Below are positions 8,128 to 18,682 of a stretch of 57,885 nucleotides of DNA, piece after piece. Origin of the DNA: Acidimicrobiia bacterium (lineage in GTDB: Bacteria; Acidobacteriota; Vicinamibacteria; Vicinamibacterales; CAVVIG01). The stretch is taken from positions 1 to 57,885 of the forward strand of contig VFZL01000024.1 in the NCBI GenBank assembly GCA_016871175.1, read 5' to 3'. Within the stretch, counting starts at the first letter, position 1. Each line of letters begins with the position of its first letter. Under the pieces are notes generated by a model, which was not told the DNA's origin, made no database searches, and worked only from the letters and a program-made list of their open reading frames with translations. The translations under genes and the position numbers were made by a program.

Positions 8128-8619
8128 CTACTCGGCAACAACGGCGACGACCTCGATCTCGATGAGGAGGTCCGCGTTGGCCAGCCGCGATACTTGCACG
8201 AGGGTGCTGGCCGGTAGCGCCGCCGTGAAGTAATTCGAGCGAATGTCGCGCACGACTGGCACCTGGGAAGCGTCGAGCATGTAGTAGTTCACCTTGACGA
8301 CATCGTTGAAGGTTGCTCCGGCGGCCTTCAACGCCGTGTCGAGGTTGGCGAACGCCTGCCGCGTCTGAGCCGCGAGGTCGCCCTTGCCGACGAGCTGCCC
8401 CTTGGCGTCGAATGCCACCTGGCCGGCGACGTAGACCGTGCGTCCCCCGCGCGCCGAGACGACATGGCTGTAGCCCGTGGGCGCCGACAGCCCGGGCGGG
8501 TTCATGCGTTGAATCATCGACCGTCCTCCCTGCGTTCGAACGGCCACGATGGCTACGGCGAGACCGGCAGCCAGGCCGGCCACCGTCATAGCGATCGTCA
8601 GGCGAGTCACTGGAACCAT
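8128..8619 (-). CDS. ridA: RidA-family enamine/imine deaminase with optional N-terminal membrane anchor
   Basis: The RidA fold is seen in VYVAGQVAFDAKGQLVG, the helix with QTRQAFANLDTALKAAGA, and the conserved active-site Arg in VQVSRLANADLLIEIE. RidA proteins hydrolyse reactive 2-aminoacrylate-type enamines and imines to ketoacids. Two starts are well supported. ATG 8619 has a GGAGG site and adds a 34-residue hydrophobic segment, giving 163 residues anchored in or exported across the membrane. ATG 8517 has an even better GGGAGG seven bases upstream and gives a 129-residue protein, the usual cytosolic size. I annotate the longer form, but both products may be made. A FAD amine oxidase at 11.4 kb could be a source of imines (inference). 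Confidence 0.85.
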   Translation of the reverse strand: MVPVTRLTIAMTVAGLAAGLAVAIVAVRTQGGRSMIQRMNPPGLSAPTGYSHVVSARGGRTVYVAGQVAFDAKGQLVGKGDLAAQTRQAFANLDTALKAAGATFNDVVKVNYYMLDASQVPVVRDIRSNYFTAALPASTLVQVSRLANADLLIEIEVVAVVAE

Positions 8620-8814
8620 TGGGCGTCCTCCAGCGGCCGCATGCGCTCGCCGAATCGCCCGCACTCCCGTGGGCTGATCGCGGACCGACTCGCCGGGGGC
8701 CGCGCGGGAGTCTGGTGCCGTTCATGATGGCCGAAAGAGCCGACAGGATAAAGTCCGTACTGAACCACCGCCTCCCGGGTTTATGCTGACTACGGTCCCA
8801 CCGCAGGAGGAAAG

Positions 8815-10956
8815 ATGCGCTCGCGTCTGTTTTTCACGCTCGTCGTGCTGGCGCTCGGGGCCGGGCCGTTTGTTGTGGCCCAGCGGCCCATCGATGCACA
8901 GGCGCCTCCCTCGGCCCTGAGCTTCACAACCGCCCAAGCCGATCGCGGCGGCGAGGCGTACGCCGAGCACTGCGCGTCGTGCCACGGGCCGAACCTGGAC
9001 GATGGCGCCTTCGCGCCCCCGCTCTCGGGCGTCGACTTCAGACAGCGATGGACTGCGCCGCTGCCACTGCTGGCGTCAATGAGCGAGAAGATGCCGCCCG
9101 CGCGTCCCGGCTCGCTCGGCGACAAGAGCTACGCCGACCTGCTGGCGTTCATCCTTCAGGAGAACGGCCTCAGACCCGGCGAGCGCGAGATCCCGGAGCC
9201 GGACGCGCTCGGCGCGGTGGCGTCTTTGGGATGGCCGCGGCCGTCCGGCGGCGGCCTCGCGCCTGGCGTGACGCTTCCGCCTCCGCCGACGCGCTCTAAT
9301 CCGCTGGACCAGATCCGACCAGTCACCGAGGCGCTGCTCCTCCGTCCGCCCGACGGCGCGTGGCTGACATGGCGGCGGACCTACGATGCATTCGGATTCA
9401 GCCCCCTCAAGACGATCCACCGCGGCAACGTGAACGAGCTGCGAGTCGCGTGGAGCTGGACGCTTCCGACCGGACCGTCGCAAGCGCCACCGCTCGTGCA
9501 CGACGGCGTCATGTTCGTCTTCGGCTACGGCGACGTCGTGCAGGCGCTCGACGCCGTCACCGGCGATCTCCTGTGGCAGTACTCCCGCCGGCTGCCGAAA
9601 GGCGTCGCACCGAGCATCAAGCGGGGGCTCGCGATCTATGGCACGAAGCTCTACGTGCCGACATCCGACGCGCATCTCGTCGCCCTCGATGTGAAGAGCG
9701 GCAAGGTCGCATGGGATCGCGCCGTGGCCGATACCAAGGCCGGCTACCGCTTGAGCGGCGGTCCACTCGTGGCGCGCGGCAAAGTGATGATCGGCACGCA
9801 GGATACCGGCGGGCGCTCGCAGGGCGGCAACTACATCCTCGGTCTCGACGCCGAGACCGGCGCCGAATCGTGGCGCTTCTACACGATCGCACGCCCGGGC
9901 GAGCCGGGAGGCAACAGCTGGAACGGCCTGCCGCTCGAAAAGCGGAACGGCGGATCGGTGTGGATTCCACCGAGTTACGATGCGGTCCACAACCTCGCGC
10001 TGTTCGGCACCGGCAACACCTACGACACCGTCGGCCTTCGCGATCGGGTGAAGGCGGACGGCGTCACCAACGATGCGCTGTATCTCGATTCGACGCTGGC
10101 CATCAATCCGGAGACCGGCAAGCTCGCGTGGCACTTCCAGCATCAGGCGAACGGCCAGTGGGACCTCGACTGGGCGTTCGAGCGGCAGGTGATGCAGATC
10201 CGCGTGAACGGCCTGGTGCAAACCGTCGTGGTGACGGCCGGCAAGCAGATGATCTTCGACATGGTCGAGGCCGAGACCGGCAAATACGTGCGCTCAATCG
10301 ATCATGCGCGCGAGCTTGGGCTGCAGAACGTCGTCACGGCAATCGATCCACGGACCGGCGCGAAGATCGTCGATGAGAGCCTGGTGCCCGGAGACGGGCT
10401 CACCAAGACGGTTTGTCCGCACGTGGACGGCGGGCGCGACTGGATGCCATCGTCGTTCGATGCAGCGTCGAAGATTCTTTACATGCCGTGGGTCGAAGCG
10501 TGCATGGACCTCGTCCCGGTGGCCAAAGGCGAACGTGGCAGTCTCACCACGGGCGTCCGCTGGACGGTTCGTCCGAAGGCGGGGACCGACGGGAAGTACG
10601 GGCGCGTTGAAGCGATCAATGTCGAAACGGGCAAGCCGGTGTGGGTGATGCGCCAGAGAGCCCCAGTGACGTCCGGCGTGCTCGCCACGGCCGGCGGCCT
10701 CGTCTTTGCCGGCGGCCTCGATCGTCTGTTCAGCGCCTTCGACGCACAGACCGGCGCGCTTCTCTGGAGCGCCAGGCTCAACGAGGTGCCCGCATCGGTG
10801 CCGATCACCTATGCCGCCGGCAACCAGCAGTACATCGCCACAATCGTCGGCGCAGGCGGGTCGCAGTCAACGGCGTACGCGACGCTCGTGCCTGAGATTC
10901 GAAATCCAACGAACCGGGCGGCGACGATCTGGGTGTTTCACGCGTCCTCCCGGTGA
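8815..10956 (+). CDS. PQQ-dependent alcohol dehydrogenase-like quinoprotein with N-terminal cytochrome c
   Basis: The protein has 713 residues from ATG 8815, preceded by AGGAGG. A signal peptide ends near residue 23-30. A cytochrome c motif CASCH follows at residues 53-57 with MPP as a candidate axial-Met region. An eight-bladed PQQ propeller then shows tryptophan-docking repeats such as ALDAVTGDLLW, ALDVKSGKVAW and AFDAQTGALLW. The WDLDW motif near residue 446 corresponds to the catalytic Asp region of quinoprotein dehydrogenases. Electrons would pass from PQQ to the fused haem in the periplasm. Usual type II alcohol dehydrogenases carry haem at the C-terminus, so the N-terminal position is notable. 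The substrate cannot be told from sequence. Confidence 0.88.
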   Translation: MRSRLFFTLVVLALGAGPFVVAQRPIDAQAPPSALSFTTAQADRGGEAYAEHCASCHGPNLDDGAFAPPLSGVDFRQRWTAPLPLLASMSEKMPPARPGSLGDKSYADLLAFILQENGLRPGEREIPEPDALGAVASLGWPRPSGGGLAPGVTLPPPPTRSNPLDQIRPVTEALLLRPPDGAWLTWRRTYDAFGFSPLKTIHRGNVNELRVAWSWTLPTGPSQAPPLVHDGVMFVFGYGDVVQALDAVTGDLLWQYSRRLPKGVAPSIKRGLAIYGTKLYVPTSDAHLVALDVKSGKVAWDRAVADTKAGYRLSGGPLVARGKVMIGTQDTGGRSQGGNYILGLDAETGAESWRFYTIARPGEPGGNSWNGLPLEKRNGGSVWIPPSYDAVHNLALFGTGNTYDTVGLRDRVKADGVTNDALYLDSTLAINPETGKLAWHFQHQANGQWDLDWAFERQVMQIRVNGLVQTVVVTAGKQMIFDMVEAETGKYVRSIDHARELGLQNVVTAIDPRTGAKIVDESLVPGDGLTKTVCPHVDGGRDWMPSSFDAASKILYMPWVEACMDLVPVAKGERGSLTTGVRWTVRPKAGTDGKYGRVEAINVETGKPVWVMRQRAPVTSGVLATAGGLVFAGGLDRLFSAFDAQTGALLWSARLNEVPASVPITYAAGNQQYIATIVGAGGSQSTAYATLVPEIRNPTNRAATIWVFHASSR

Positions 10957-10975
10957 AACGTTACTATGTTCGGCT

Positions 10976-11386
10976 ATGAACTGGCTCTTCAAGGAAGAAC
11001 CGACGCACTACAGCTACGACGATTTCGTCAAGGATGGCGGGACGACGTGGTCGGGCGTGAAGAATCCGGTCGCGCAACGGCACTTGCGCGGCGTGAAGAA
11101 GGGCGACCGCGTCTTCTACTATCACACCGGCGACGAGAGGCAGATCGTCGGAGTCGCCAAAGCGACTGGAGACGCTTACGGCGATTCGAAAGACAAGACC
11201 GGCCGGTCCACCGTCGTCGACGTCGCCCCGGTGAGGAAACTGAAACGGCCAGTCACGCTGAAGGAGATCAAGGCCGATCCCGCGTTCCGTGACTTCCCGC
11301 TGGTGCGGATCTCGCGACTCTCGGTCATGCCGGTGAGCGACGCGGAATGGAACCGCATCGAGCAGATGTCCGAACGGCCAGCCTGA
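10976..11386 (+). CDS. EVE domain protein (thymocyte nuclear protein 1-like)
   Basis: The protein has 136 residues and begins MNWLFKEEPTHYSYDDF, the usual start of bacterial EVE proteins. The PUA-like fold shows in TTWSGVKNPVAQRHLR, KKGDRVFYYHTG and IVGVAKATGDAY. EVE domains bind modified bases in DNA or RNA; the cellular role in bacteria is unsettled. ATG 10976 begins 19 bases after the PQQ dehydrogenase stop and the next gene follows by 12 bases, so the three may be co-transcribed, although the functions do not obviously relate. Confidence 0.9.
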   Translation: MNWLFKEEPTHYSYDDFVKDGGTTWSGVKNPVAQRHLRGVKKGDRVFYYHTGDERQIVGVAKATGDAYGDSKDKTGRSTVVDVAPVRKLKRPVTLKEIKADPAFRDFPLVRISRLSVMPVSDAEWNRIEQMSERPA

Positions 11387-11398
11387 GGGCTGCGCGGC

Positions 11399-12583
11399 GT
11401 GACAAGCGACCTGGCCGTGCCCGCCAACCGTCCTGCCGCGTCGGATGTCGTCGTGATTGGCGCCGGCGCCTTCGGCTCGTGGACAGCACACCATCTGTCG
11501 AACGCGGGTGCGCGCGTCGCGCTCGTTGACGCGTACGGGCCCGGCAACTCGCGATCGAGCTCGGGGGACGAGTCGCGCATCCTCCGCTGCGGATACGGTG
11601 CCGCGGCGGCCTATTCACGCTTCGCGCGCCGATCGCGCGAGCTCTGGCGCGAACTCGAGGCACGGCACGATGCCGGCCTTCCACTGTGGCACCAGTGCGG
11701 AGTGCTCTGGACATCGTCGACCGAAGACCCGTACCTGGCGCAGACGCTGGCGACACTGACGAACGGACCGTACGCCGCCCAGGTCCTCGACCGCGCGTCG
11801 CTCAATTCACGGTATCCGCCGTTCGAGACCGGTGACGTCGTACGGGCTCTGCTCGAGCCTGATGCAGGCGTTCTGATGGCGCGGCGATCAATCCAGGCAC
11901 TGGCCGCGGAGGTGTCGAAGCAAGGCGTCGATCTCGTGCGAGCCGAAGCCGTGGCCCCATCGACGGCGGGCCGCATGACCGCACTTCGTTTGGCCGACGG
12001 GAGCGAACTCCCAGCTGATCGTTTCGTCTTCGCCTGCGGCGCCTGGCTTCCCACCGTGTTTCCGGAGCTGCTCGGCCAGAAGATCACGCCGACGCGTCAG
12101 GTCGTGATGTATTTCGGCACGCCGCCTGGTGATGAGCGCTTCACCGGCTCACGCCTGCCAGCCTGGATTGATTTCGGCACCGGCATGTACGCGCTTCCGG
12201 ATCTCGAAGGCCGCGGCGTGAAGCTGGGCATCGACACGCACGGCGCACGATTCGATCCCAACACGGGAGAGCGCACTCTGGATGGCGAGAGCCTCCGGGC
12301 GGCGCGAGGCTGGCTCCGAGTCCGGATACCAGGGCTCGCCGACGCACCGCTCATCGAGAGCCGCGTCTGCCAGTACGAGAACACGTCCACTGGCGATTTC
12401 CTCATCGATCGCCATCCGGATCACAAGAATGTGTGGATCGTCGGCGGGGGCTCGGGTCACGGCTTCAAGTACGGACCCGCCGTCGGCGAGTACGTGGCGC
12501 ACATGATCGCCACGAACACAGACCCCGACGTTCGATTCAGCCTTGCGACCAAGGGGACTGTCGCCAGCCGCGTGATTTACTGA
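11399..12583 (+). CDS. FAD-dependent amine oxidase, sarcosine oxidase/N-methyltryptophan oxidase type
   Basis: The protein has 394 residues from GTG 11399. The N-terminus carries the dinucleotide-binding motif VIGAGAFGSW. It is followed by SSSGDESRILRCGY, where monomeric sarcosine oxidases have the SSHGxTR-like flavin loop. A Cys at residue 324 in SRVCQYENTS lies where these enzymes attach FAD covalently, and FLIDRHP plus GGGSGHGFK complete the flavin site. The family oxidises secondary amines or N-methyl amino acids to imines, releasing hydrogen peroxide. There is no signal peptide, so it is cytosolic. An imine product would suit the RidA encoded at 8.1-8.6 kb, but a link is inference. Confidence 0.85.
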   Translation: MTSDLAVPANRPAASDVVVIGAGAFGSWTAHHLSNAGARVALVDAYGPGNSRSSSGDESRILRCGYGAAAAYSRFARRSRELWRELEARHDAGLPLWHQCGVLWTSSTEDPYLAQTLATLTNGPYAAQVLDRASLNSRYPPFETGDVVRALLEPDAGVLMARRSIQALAAEVSKQGVDLVRAEAVAPSTAGRMTALRLADGSELPADRFVFACGAWLPTVFPELLGQKITPTRQVVMYFGTPPGDERFTGSRLPAWIDFGTGMYALPDLEGRGVKLGIDTHGARFDPNTGERTLDGESLRAARGWLRVRIPGLADAPLIESRVCQYENTSTGDFLIDRHPDHKNVWIVGGGSGHGFKYGPAVGEYVAHMIATNTDPDVRFSLATKGTVASRVIY

Positions 12584-12649
12584 TACGCCGGCCCTCGGAT
12601 GGGCGACTGCCCTGCCAGCCTTCATCGTGCTGGAGCTCGTCGAAGGTGA

Positions 12650-14122
12650 TCAGGCCAGGATGCCCTTCGTCACGGTCCCGCCCACGTCGGTGAGACGGAA
12701 GTTGCGGCCCTGGTACTGGTACGTCAGTTTGGTGTGATCGATGCCGAGCAGATGCAGCATCGTCGCGTGCAGATCGTGGACGTGCACCGGATCCCTCGCG
12801 ATGTTGTAGGAGAAATCGTCGGTCTCGCCGAAGGTGATTCCAGGTTTGACGCCTCCGCCGGCCATCCAGATGGTGAAGCACCGCGGATGGTGATCGCGCC
12901 CGTAGTTGTCCGCCGTGAGCTTCCCCTGGCAGTAGACGCTGCGGCCGAACTCGCCGCCCCAGACGACGAGCGTATCGTCGAGCAGTCCGCGTTCCTTCAG
13001 ATCCTGGACGAGCGCCGCCTGCGGCTGGTCCACGTCGCTCGCCTGCCCTCGGATGCCTCTGGGCAACTGCGTGTGCTGATCCCATCCTCGATGGAACAGC
13101 TGAATGAAGCGCACGCCCCGTTCGGCCAGGCGCCTGGCCAGGAGGCAATTGCGCGCGAAGGTTCCCGGCTTCCGCGACGCGGGCCCGTAGAGATCGAACG
13201 TGCGGTCTGACTCCTTCGACAGGTCGGCCAACTCGGGCACCGAGCTCTGCATCCGATAGGCCATCTCGTACTGCGCGATGCGCGTGGCGGTTTCGGGATC
13301 TCCGGCCTCCTCCTCTTTGATCCGGTTCAGCGTCTGGAGATCGTCGAGAAAACGACGCCGCCCGGCTGCATCGACGCCCGGAGGATTGGACAGGTAGAGG
13401 ACCGGATCGCCGGTCGAGAGAAACTTGACACCCTGAAACCTGGTGGGCAGAAACCCGCTGCCCCACAGCCGGTCGTACAGCGGCTGGTCGCCGTTGCCGG
13501 AGCCGAACGAGACCAGCGCCACGAACGTGGGCAGGTCGCGATTGAGGCTTCCGAGCCCATAGGACAGCCAGGCGCCAACGCTGGGCCTGCCTGCCAGCTG
13601 TGCGCCCGTCTGGAAGAACGTGATGCCGGGGTCGTGATTGATGGCCTCGGTGTGCATCGATTTGATGAAGCACAGATCGTCGGCCACTTTCGCGGTGTAG
13701 GGCATCAGCTCGCTGACCCACGCGCGCGACTGGCCGTGCTGCGCGAACTGGAACAGCGACGGGATGACGGGAAAGCTCTGTTGCGCGGCCGTCATCGCCG
13801 TCAGGCGCTGCGTACCGCGCACCGACTCCGGCAACTCGCTCCCGCGCAGTTCCGCGAGCTTCGGCTTGTAGTCGAACAGCTCGTGCTGCGAGGGCGCACC
13901 AGACTGGAACAGATAGATGACGCGCCTGGCCCTGGGAGCGAAGTGCGGCAGCCCTGGCAATCCCCCAGTCGCCGCAGGCAGCGTCGGAGCCGCACCGGCG
14001 ATCTGCGCCAACAGGTCGTCGCCGAGCAGCGTCGCCAGCGCCGCCAGACCAATCCCGGTGCTGGCGCGTCCGAGAAAATGACGCCGAGTCAGCGACCATT
14101 CGTGAGCCAGGAGAGGATCCAT
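12650..14122 (-). CDS. DUF1501 protein (Tat-exported, sulfatase-like)
   Basis: The protein has 490 residues. A Tat signal [20 protein letters not shown] is at residues 12-31. DUF1501 features follow: [28 protein letters not shown], and [15 protein letters not shown] near the C-terminal third, with [14 protein letters not shown] after it. DUF1501 belongs to the alkaline-phosphatase/sulfatase superfamily and is almost always encoded beside a DUF1549/DUF1553 cytochrome protein, as here: only four bases separate the upstream stop at 14127 from ATG 14122. The pair is common in Planctomycetes and Acidobacteria and is thought to act on complex polymers, but no activity has been shown to my knowledge. 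Confidence 0.88.
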   Translation of the reverse strand: MDPLLAHEWSLTRRHFLGRASTGIGLAALATLLGDDLLAQIAGAAPTLPAATGGLPGLPHFAPRARRVIYLFQSGAPSQHELFDYKPKLAELRGSELPESVRGTQRLTAMTAAQQSFPVIPSLFQFAQHGQSRAWVSELMPYTAKVADDLCFIKSMHTEAINHDPGITFFQTGAQLAGRPSVGAWLSYGLGSLNRDLPTFVALVSFGSGNGDQPLYDRLWGSGFLPTRFQGVKFLSTGDPVLYLSNPPGVDAAGRRRFLDDLQTLNRIKEEEAGDPETATRIAQYEMAYRMQSSVPELADLSKESDRTFDLYGPASRKPGTFARNCLLARRLAERGVRFIQLFHRGWDQHTQLPRGIRGQASDVDQPQAALVQDLKERGLLDDTLVVWGGEFGRSVYCQGKLTADNYGRDHHPRCFTIWMAGGGVKPGITFGETDDFSYNIARDPVHVHDLHATMLHLLGIDHTKLTYQYQGRNFRLTDVGGTVTKGILA

Positions 14123-14126
14123 CGGG

Positions 14127-17100
14127 CTATTCCTTCGTGACCGTTCCGTCGAGATTCAAGATCAGATTGGCGACCATCGTGTAGGCAGCCAGTTCGCTGA
14201 CGTCTAGGGTTTGGTCGCGCTGGCTGTCCCCCGCGCTGACCAGCGCCACCGCCGCTCTCCGATCGGCTCTGTACCGATTCAGCTGCTGGCGGAAGGCGTT
14301 GACCAGCACCAGCTGCGCCCGTGGCCCCGGTCGCTGCGCGGTGGCAAGGCGGTGTGCAAACGCGACACGTGCCTCTGGTGTGGCTCCGCCCTCGGTCATC
14401 AGCCGCTCTGCCAGCCTGCGCGCCGCCTCGACGTAGGTCACGTCGTTCATCAGATTCAGTGCCTGCAGCGGCGTGTTGGTTCTCGTCTGGTGGACGTTGA
14501 ATTTTTCGCGCGTCGAGGCGTCGAGCATGGTCATGGCCGGCGGCGCGGAGGTTCTTCTCCAGTAGGTGTACAGACTGCGGCGGTACAGGTCGTCGCCCTT
14601 CGCCTGCCGGTACTCCTGTCCCCGTTCGGCCAGGTCGGCCCACACGCCGTCGGGCTGGTACGGCATGACCGAGGGCCCGCCGACTTTCTCGACGAGCAGT
14701 CCCGAGATCGCGAGCGCCTGGTCGCGGATCATCTGCGCCGGCAGCCGCCGCCGGGGACCGCGAGCCAGCAGACGATTGTCCGGGTCCTTCTCGAGCTGCG
14801 TCGACGTGACCGTTGACGATTGCCGGTAAGTCGCGCTCGTCACGATGGTCCGCTGTAACGCCTTGATGTCCCATCGAGACTCGATGAAGCTCGTCGCCAG
14901 CCAGTCCAGCAGTTCCGGATGGCTCGGGAACTCGCCCTGGGTCCCGAAGTTCTCGGTCGTCTTCACGAGACCGGTACCGAAGCACATCTGCCAGAAGCGG
15001 TTCACGGTGACTCTCGCCGTCAGCGGATTTCCGGGATCGACCAGCCAGCGGGCGAACGTCAGCCGATTTCGTTCCTGTCCTGAGGGGAGCGGCGGCAGCA
15101 CCGCCGGAACTCCCGGAGTCACCTTCTCCCCGGGGGCATCGTAGGCCCCGCGAATCAGCCGAAACGTGTCGCGGCGCGGCGCCATCTCCTCCATCACCAT
15201 GACCGTCGGGAAACTGTTCCACAACTGATCCCGCTGGCGTTCGAGTTCGACGACTTTCCGCCAGGCCTGCTGAATGGGTGCGGGTGCGTACTGGTCAAGG
15301 AAGGCGAGCCTGATCTTCTCGGACTGCGCCGCAGTTCTCGCGTGCGGGGGAACCCGCGCGATGTCGCTGACAGACTCGGCCGTCGCCACCACGCCGGCCT
15401 CGAGCGGCGTCAGCACTGCCCCGTAGATGCGGACGTCGGCGATGAGGCCGCGGAAGCGAGGTGTGGTCGCCCCGCCGGCGCCAATGCGCAGCGGGAGCCG
15501 CTGCGGAAGGCGGTTCCCGACAGCGTCGAGCAAAGGCTTCAGCGCCTGCGCCTGGCCGTTGACGTAGACCTGAAATCCACCCGGCGCCTTCGACCCATCG
15601 TAGGTGGCCACGACATGCCGCCATTCGTTCAGCGGCAGGGCGTCGACCGTCTCCACGATCACCCCGTCGTCGAGGTCGCGCGTCGACAACTTGACCCGCA
15701 CGTTCCCGCCGACGAGGTAAAGCCCCCATCCGACTTCTCCCTGATCGCCGTCGGTCGCCCGCGAGACAATCACGCCATCCGACGAGGTCGGGAAGACCCA
15801 GGCGCCGAGCGAGAACGCGTCGTCGTACGCCAGGTTCGGACCGTTGCCCGGGAGAATGAAGCGCTTTCCGTCGAAGCTGGCCGCCAGGCCCACCGGGCCC
15901 CGGACGAAATGTGGCTGCCCGCCTTCCAGCGTGGCGCTCGTCAATTCCTCGGCACTGAGACCCGCCAGATCGCCGTCGAGCGGGTATCGCGCCACGAGGC
16001 GATCGCGCAGCGTCCAGTCGACGCGCGCGGACCCGGCGAGCGCGGCTTCCCAGCCGGCCTGTGCGGCTGAGGCGTCTTTCTGGAGGTCGGCGAGTGCCTG
16101 CCGCGCCACGCGGAGCGTCTCCTCGACCTTGGCCAACTGTGCTCGCTGGTCGGCGGTAGGCGCCGTGACGAGCGGTGGCGAGTTGACATACTTGAAGACC
16201 TTGCCGCGCTCGGGGATGTTGTTGAAGTGAGCCAGAACCTCGTAGAACTCCTTCTGCTTGATCGGGTCGAACCTGTGGTCGTGGCAACGCGCGCAGCCGA
16301 GGGTCAGGCCGAGCCACACCGTGGATGTCGTGTCCACGCGATCAACGGCATACTCGACCAGGAATTCCGCGGGCACGATGCCGCCCTCGCCGCTCTGGCT
16401 GTGATTTCGATTGAACCCCGTCGCGATTCGCTGATCGAGCGTGGCGTTGGGGAGCATGTCGCCCGCGAGTTGCTCGATGGTGAACCGGTCGAAGGGCATG
16501 TTCGCGTTGAGGGCGTCGATCACCCAGTCGCGCCACCGCCACATGAACCGCTGGCCATCGGTCTGATACCCATTGGTGTCGGCGTACCTGGCAGCGTCCA
16601 ACCATTCGACGGCCATGCGCTCGCCGTATCGTGGTGAGCGCAACAGGCGGTCGACCACGGCCTCGTAGGCGTTCGCAGACGTGTCCTTGAGGAAGGCGTC
16701 GAGCTCGGACAGCGTCGGTGGAAGCCCAGTCAGGTCGAGGGTGACCCGACGAAGCAAGGTCGCCCGGTCCGTTTCAGGAGACGGCCGCAACCCCTCGCGC
16801 TCGAGCCGCGCAAGCACGAAGCCGTCGATCGGGTTGCGGGGCCACTTGGAATCGGTCACCGCTGGCGGCGTCGGTCGCACCGGCGGCTGGAACGACCAGT
16901 GCAGCTTCCATTCAGCGCCCTGATCGATCCAGCGCCTGATCGTCTCGATGTTGGCCTCACTCAGGCGGGCGCGGCCTCGCGGCATTCGCTCGTGCTCGGC
17001 CGTGGTGATGATTCGACGGAACAGCAGGCTCTCGCGGCTGTTGCCCGCGACGATGGCCGGCCCGCCAAGCGGGCCCCGATCGGCGACCACACCTTCCCGG

Positions 17101-17438
17101 GTATCGAGCCGAAGGCCTCGCTGGCGCGACCGTTCGTCGGGTCCGTGGCACGAGAAGCAGTGCTCCGAGAGGATCGGACGCACTTCCCGACTGAAGTCGA
17201 CGCGGCGTTCGGGCGTCTGGGCCCCCGCCGCGCTGGCCATGCGGCCGGGCGCGGTCGACCACTGGCGTCGCCCCTGTGCCGGCGCGGCCGGCATGTCGGC
17301 CCGAGAACCCGTCTGCGCAGCCCCGCTTTGGTTGTGCGACGCGCCTGCTGGGAGATCGACGCCGCGCTGCGCGTGGAGCCCGTCGGCAGACCATGTGGCA
17401 CACAGCAGCGCGCCTAGCAGCCATCGACTCGCTCTCAC
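14127..17438 (-). CDS. DUF1549/DUF1553 planctomycete-type cytochrome c protein with an internal lectin-like domain
   Basis: The start is GTG 17438, with GGAG seven bases upstream, giving 1103 residues and a signal peptide ending near DGLHAQ. A PSCyt1-type cytochrome motif [10 protein letters not shown] sits at residues 93-102. DUF1549 follows ([23 protein letters not shown]) with a second CxxCH in [14 protein letters not shown] concanavalin A/LamG-like domain ([32 protein letters not shown]) is inserted next. DUF1553 ends the protein ([32 protein letters not shown]). It is probably exported and haem-bearing. The lectin-like insert suggests carbohydrate binding. It is co-transcribed with the DUF1501 gene. 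Confidence 0.88.
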   Translation of the reverse strand: MRASRWLLGALLCATWSADGLHAQRGVDLPAGASHNQSGAAQTGSRADMPAAPAQGRRQWSTAPGRMASAAGAQTPERRVDFSREVRPILSEHCFSCHGPDERSRQRGLRLDTREGVVADRGPLGGPAIVAGNSRESLLFRRIITTAEHERMPRGRARLSEANIETIRRWIDQGAEWKLHWSFQPPVRPTPPAVTDSKWPRNPIDGFVLARLEREGLRPSPETDRATLLRRVTLDLTGLPPTLSELDAFLKDTSANAYEAVVDRLLRSPRYGERMAVEWLDAARYADTNGYQTDGQRFMWRWRDWVIDALNANMPFDRFTIEQLAGDMLPNATLDQRIATGFNRNHSQSGEGGIVPAEFLVEYAVDRVDTTSTVWLGLTLGCARCHDHRFDPIKQKEFYEVLAHFNNIPERGKVFKYVNSPPLVTAPTADQRAQLAKVEETLRVARQALADLQKDASAAQAGWEAALAGSARVDWTLRDRLVARYPLDGDLAGLSAEELTSATLEGGQPHFVRGPVGLAASFDGKRFILPGNGPNLAYDDAFSLGAWVFPTSSDGVIVSRATDGDQGEVGWGLYLVGGNVRVKLSTRDLDDGVIVETVDALPLNEWRHVVATYDGSKAPGGFQVYVNGQAQALKPLLDAVGNRLPQRLPLRIGAGGATTPRFRGLIADVRIYGAVLTPLEAGVVATAESVSDIARVPPHARTAAQSEKIRLAFLDQYAPAPIQQAWRKVVELERQRDQLWNSFPTVMVMEEMAPRRDTFRLIRGAYDAPGEKVTPGVPAVLPPLPSGQERNRLTFARWLVDPGNPLTARVTVNRFWQMCFGTGLVKTTENFGTQGEFPSHPELLDWLATSFIESRWDIKALQRTIVTSATYRQSSTVTSTQLEKDPDNRLLARGPRRRLPAQMIRDQALAISGLLVEKVGGPSVMPYQPDGVWADLAERGQEYRQAKGDDLYRRSLYTYWRRTSAPPAMTMLDASTREKFNVHQTRTNTPLQALNLMNDVTYVEAARRLAERLMTEGGATPEARVAFAHRLATAQRPGPRAQLVLVNAFRQQLNRYRADRRAAVALVSAGDSQRDQTLDVSELAAYTMVANLILNLDGTVTKE

Positions 17439-17833
17439 GATCACACTCCTTCGGGACTCGTGTTCACGCCCGCGGAACACGGACGCCTCCGAGCGTGCCG
17501 CATCCGCCTCCCTCAACTCGTCCAACGTCTGGGCCAGTCCCGGCGCCGGACCTGCATGCCTTGAGGCTTGCGAGCAGCCACGTCTTCTTCATGGTCCGCC
17601 TGCTCGTCCACCGCCCACGCGCTCGGCCAGTATAGGCCTGCTGGACGTTCATCGTGAGGCCGCATCGGGGACAGCGTGCGGCGCTAACCAGATCGTCGTT
17701 GTGGGTGCGATTCTAACAACTTGTCACGCTGAGCGCGGCGATCGATGATGTCGCAACTCGCTGACGCTGCAAGAGATGACCCCTAGCATGCCGAGGAACG
17801 GCGCTGCACGGTTGGCCGAGGGAGGTTCTCAGA
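17439..17833. promoter_or_regulatory. Divergent intergenic region, no gene seen
   Basis: This 395-base gap separates the divergent DUF1553 and DUF4382 genes and should hold both promoters. A minus-strand TATACT at 17634-17629 could be a -10 box for DUF1553, but no convincing -35 is at the right distance. A short GTGTTC/GAACAC inverted repeat lies near 17462-17482. Open frames here are short and lack family features. Confidence 0.35.
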
Positions 17834-18505
17834 ATGTGTCTTGCGCCATGGTCGGCGAGGCTCACGATTGCATGCCTTACGGGCAGCCTTTACGCGTGCT
17901 CGGGGGACAGTACGCCGCCGCCGGCGCCGAGCACGAGCGCTGCACAGTCGTCCAGCAGCGGTGGGGGGGCGTCCGGTGTAAGCAACGGCGGTAGCGGCGC
18001 GCTGACGATTCTCCTGACCGACAGTCCGTTCAGCGAAGCCAAGTCGCTGCTCGTCACCTTCTCCGAGGTCAGCGTGCACCGAGCTGATCCCGGTCAGTGG
18101 ATGACGCTCCCCTTGGCATTTGGCACGTCACGCACCTGCGATTTGAAGAAGCTTCAAGGGGCGACCGACCTGCTCGGGGTCGGCCAACTCGCTGCTGGGA
18201 AGTACACGCAAATCCGTCTGACCGTGACGAAAGCCGAGATCTTCTTCGACAGCGCGGCCCCCGGCAAGGCCTGCGATTCGACGATCGCCGCACCCGCTGG
18301 AGCGAAGGCTGCAGTCGAAATCCCGTCTGGCGAAGTGAAACTGAACAACGAGTTCACGCTCACCAGCGCGGGCGCGACCATCACGCTCGACTTCGACGGT
18401 GACAAGTCCGTGCGTCAGATCGGCGGCGGTAACGGGAAGGGCAACCGCAACAGCGGCGCCCGGTACATGATGAGTCCCGTCATCCGGGTCGTCAGCGTTC
18501 ATTAA
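17834..18505 (+). CDS. DUF4382 lipoprotein
   Basis: The protein has 223 residues from ATG 17834, with GGAGG nine bases upstream. The lipobox LYAC places the acylated Cys at residue 22, followed by a Ser/Pro/Gly-rich linker to about residue 55. The remainder matches DUF4382: LTILLTDSPFSEAKSLLVTF, GKYTQIRLTVTKAEI and the C-terminal TITLDFDGDKSV. DUF4382 proteins are secreted beta-rich proteins of unknown function. It would sit on the membrane facing the periplasm. It has no co-directional close neighbour. Confidence 0.85.
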   Translation: MCLAPWSARLTIACLTGSLYACSGDSTPPPAPSTSAAQSSSSGGGASGVSNGGSGALTILLTDSPFSEAKSLLVTFSEVSVHRADPGQWMTLPLAFGTSRTCDLKKLQGATDLLGVGQLAAGKYTQIRLTVTKAEIFFDSAAPGKACDSTIAAPAGAKAAVEIPSGEVKLNNEFTLTSAGATITLDFDGDKSVRQIGGGNGKGNRNSGARYMMSPVIRVVSVH

Positions 18506-18554
18506 TCGGGAACACCGCGGCACCGAGCCAGCGCCGGCAGCAACTCCACGTCCG

Positions 18555-18582
18555 CCAGCGCGCTTCGGCGGCGCACGCTGGG
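18555..18582. terminator. Hairpin between convergent genes, possible terminator
   Basis: CCAGCGCGC and GCG-CA-CGCTGG can pair as nine base pairs with a two-base bulge and a seven-base loop (TTCGGCG). It lies 50 bases after the DUF4382 stop and 100 bases beyond the stop of the convergent gene. No T-run follows, so it would be a weak or Rho-assisted terminator. Confidence 0.3.
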
Positions 18583-18682
18583 TCACAGACCTCGGGCGCA
18601 TGTGACCGACGAGCAACGCCGCGAGGTGGGATGCCCCGGCGGCCGAGACGTCATCGTAATTGTGAAACGCAGTACTCAGGTC

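Noticed and set aside
16227-16637. Plus-strand frames inside the DUF1549/1553 gene
   Set aside because: The minus strand holds a full known protein; these are GC-driven shadows.
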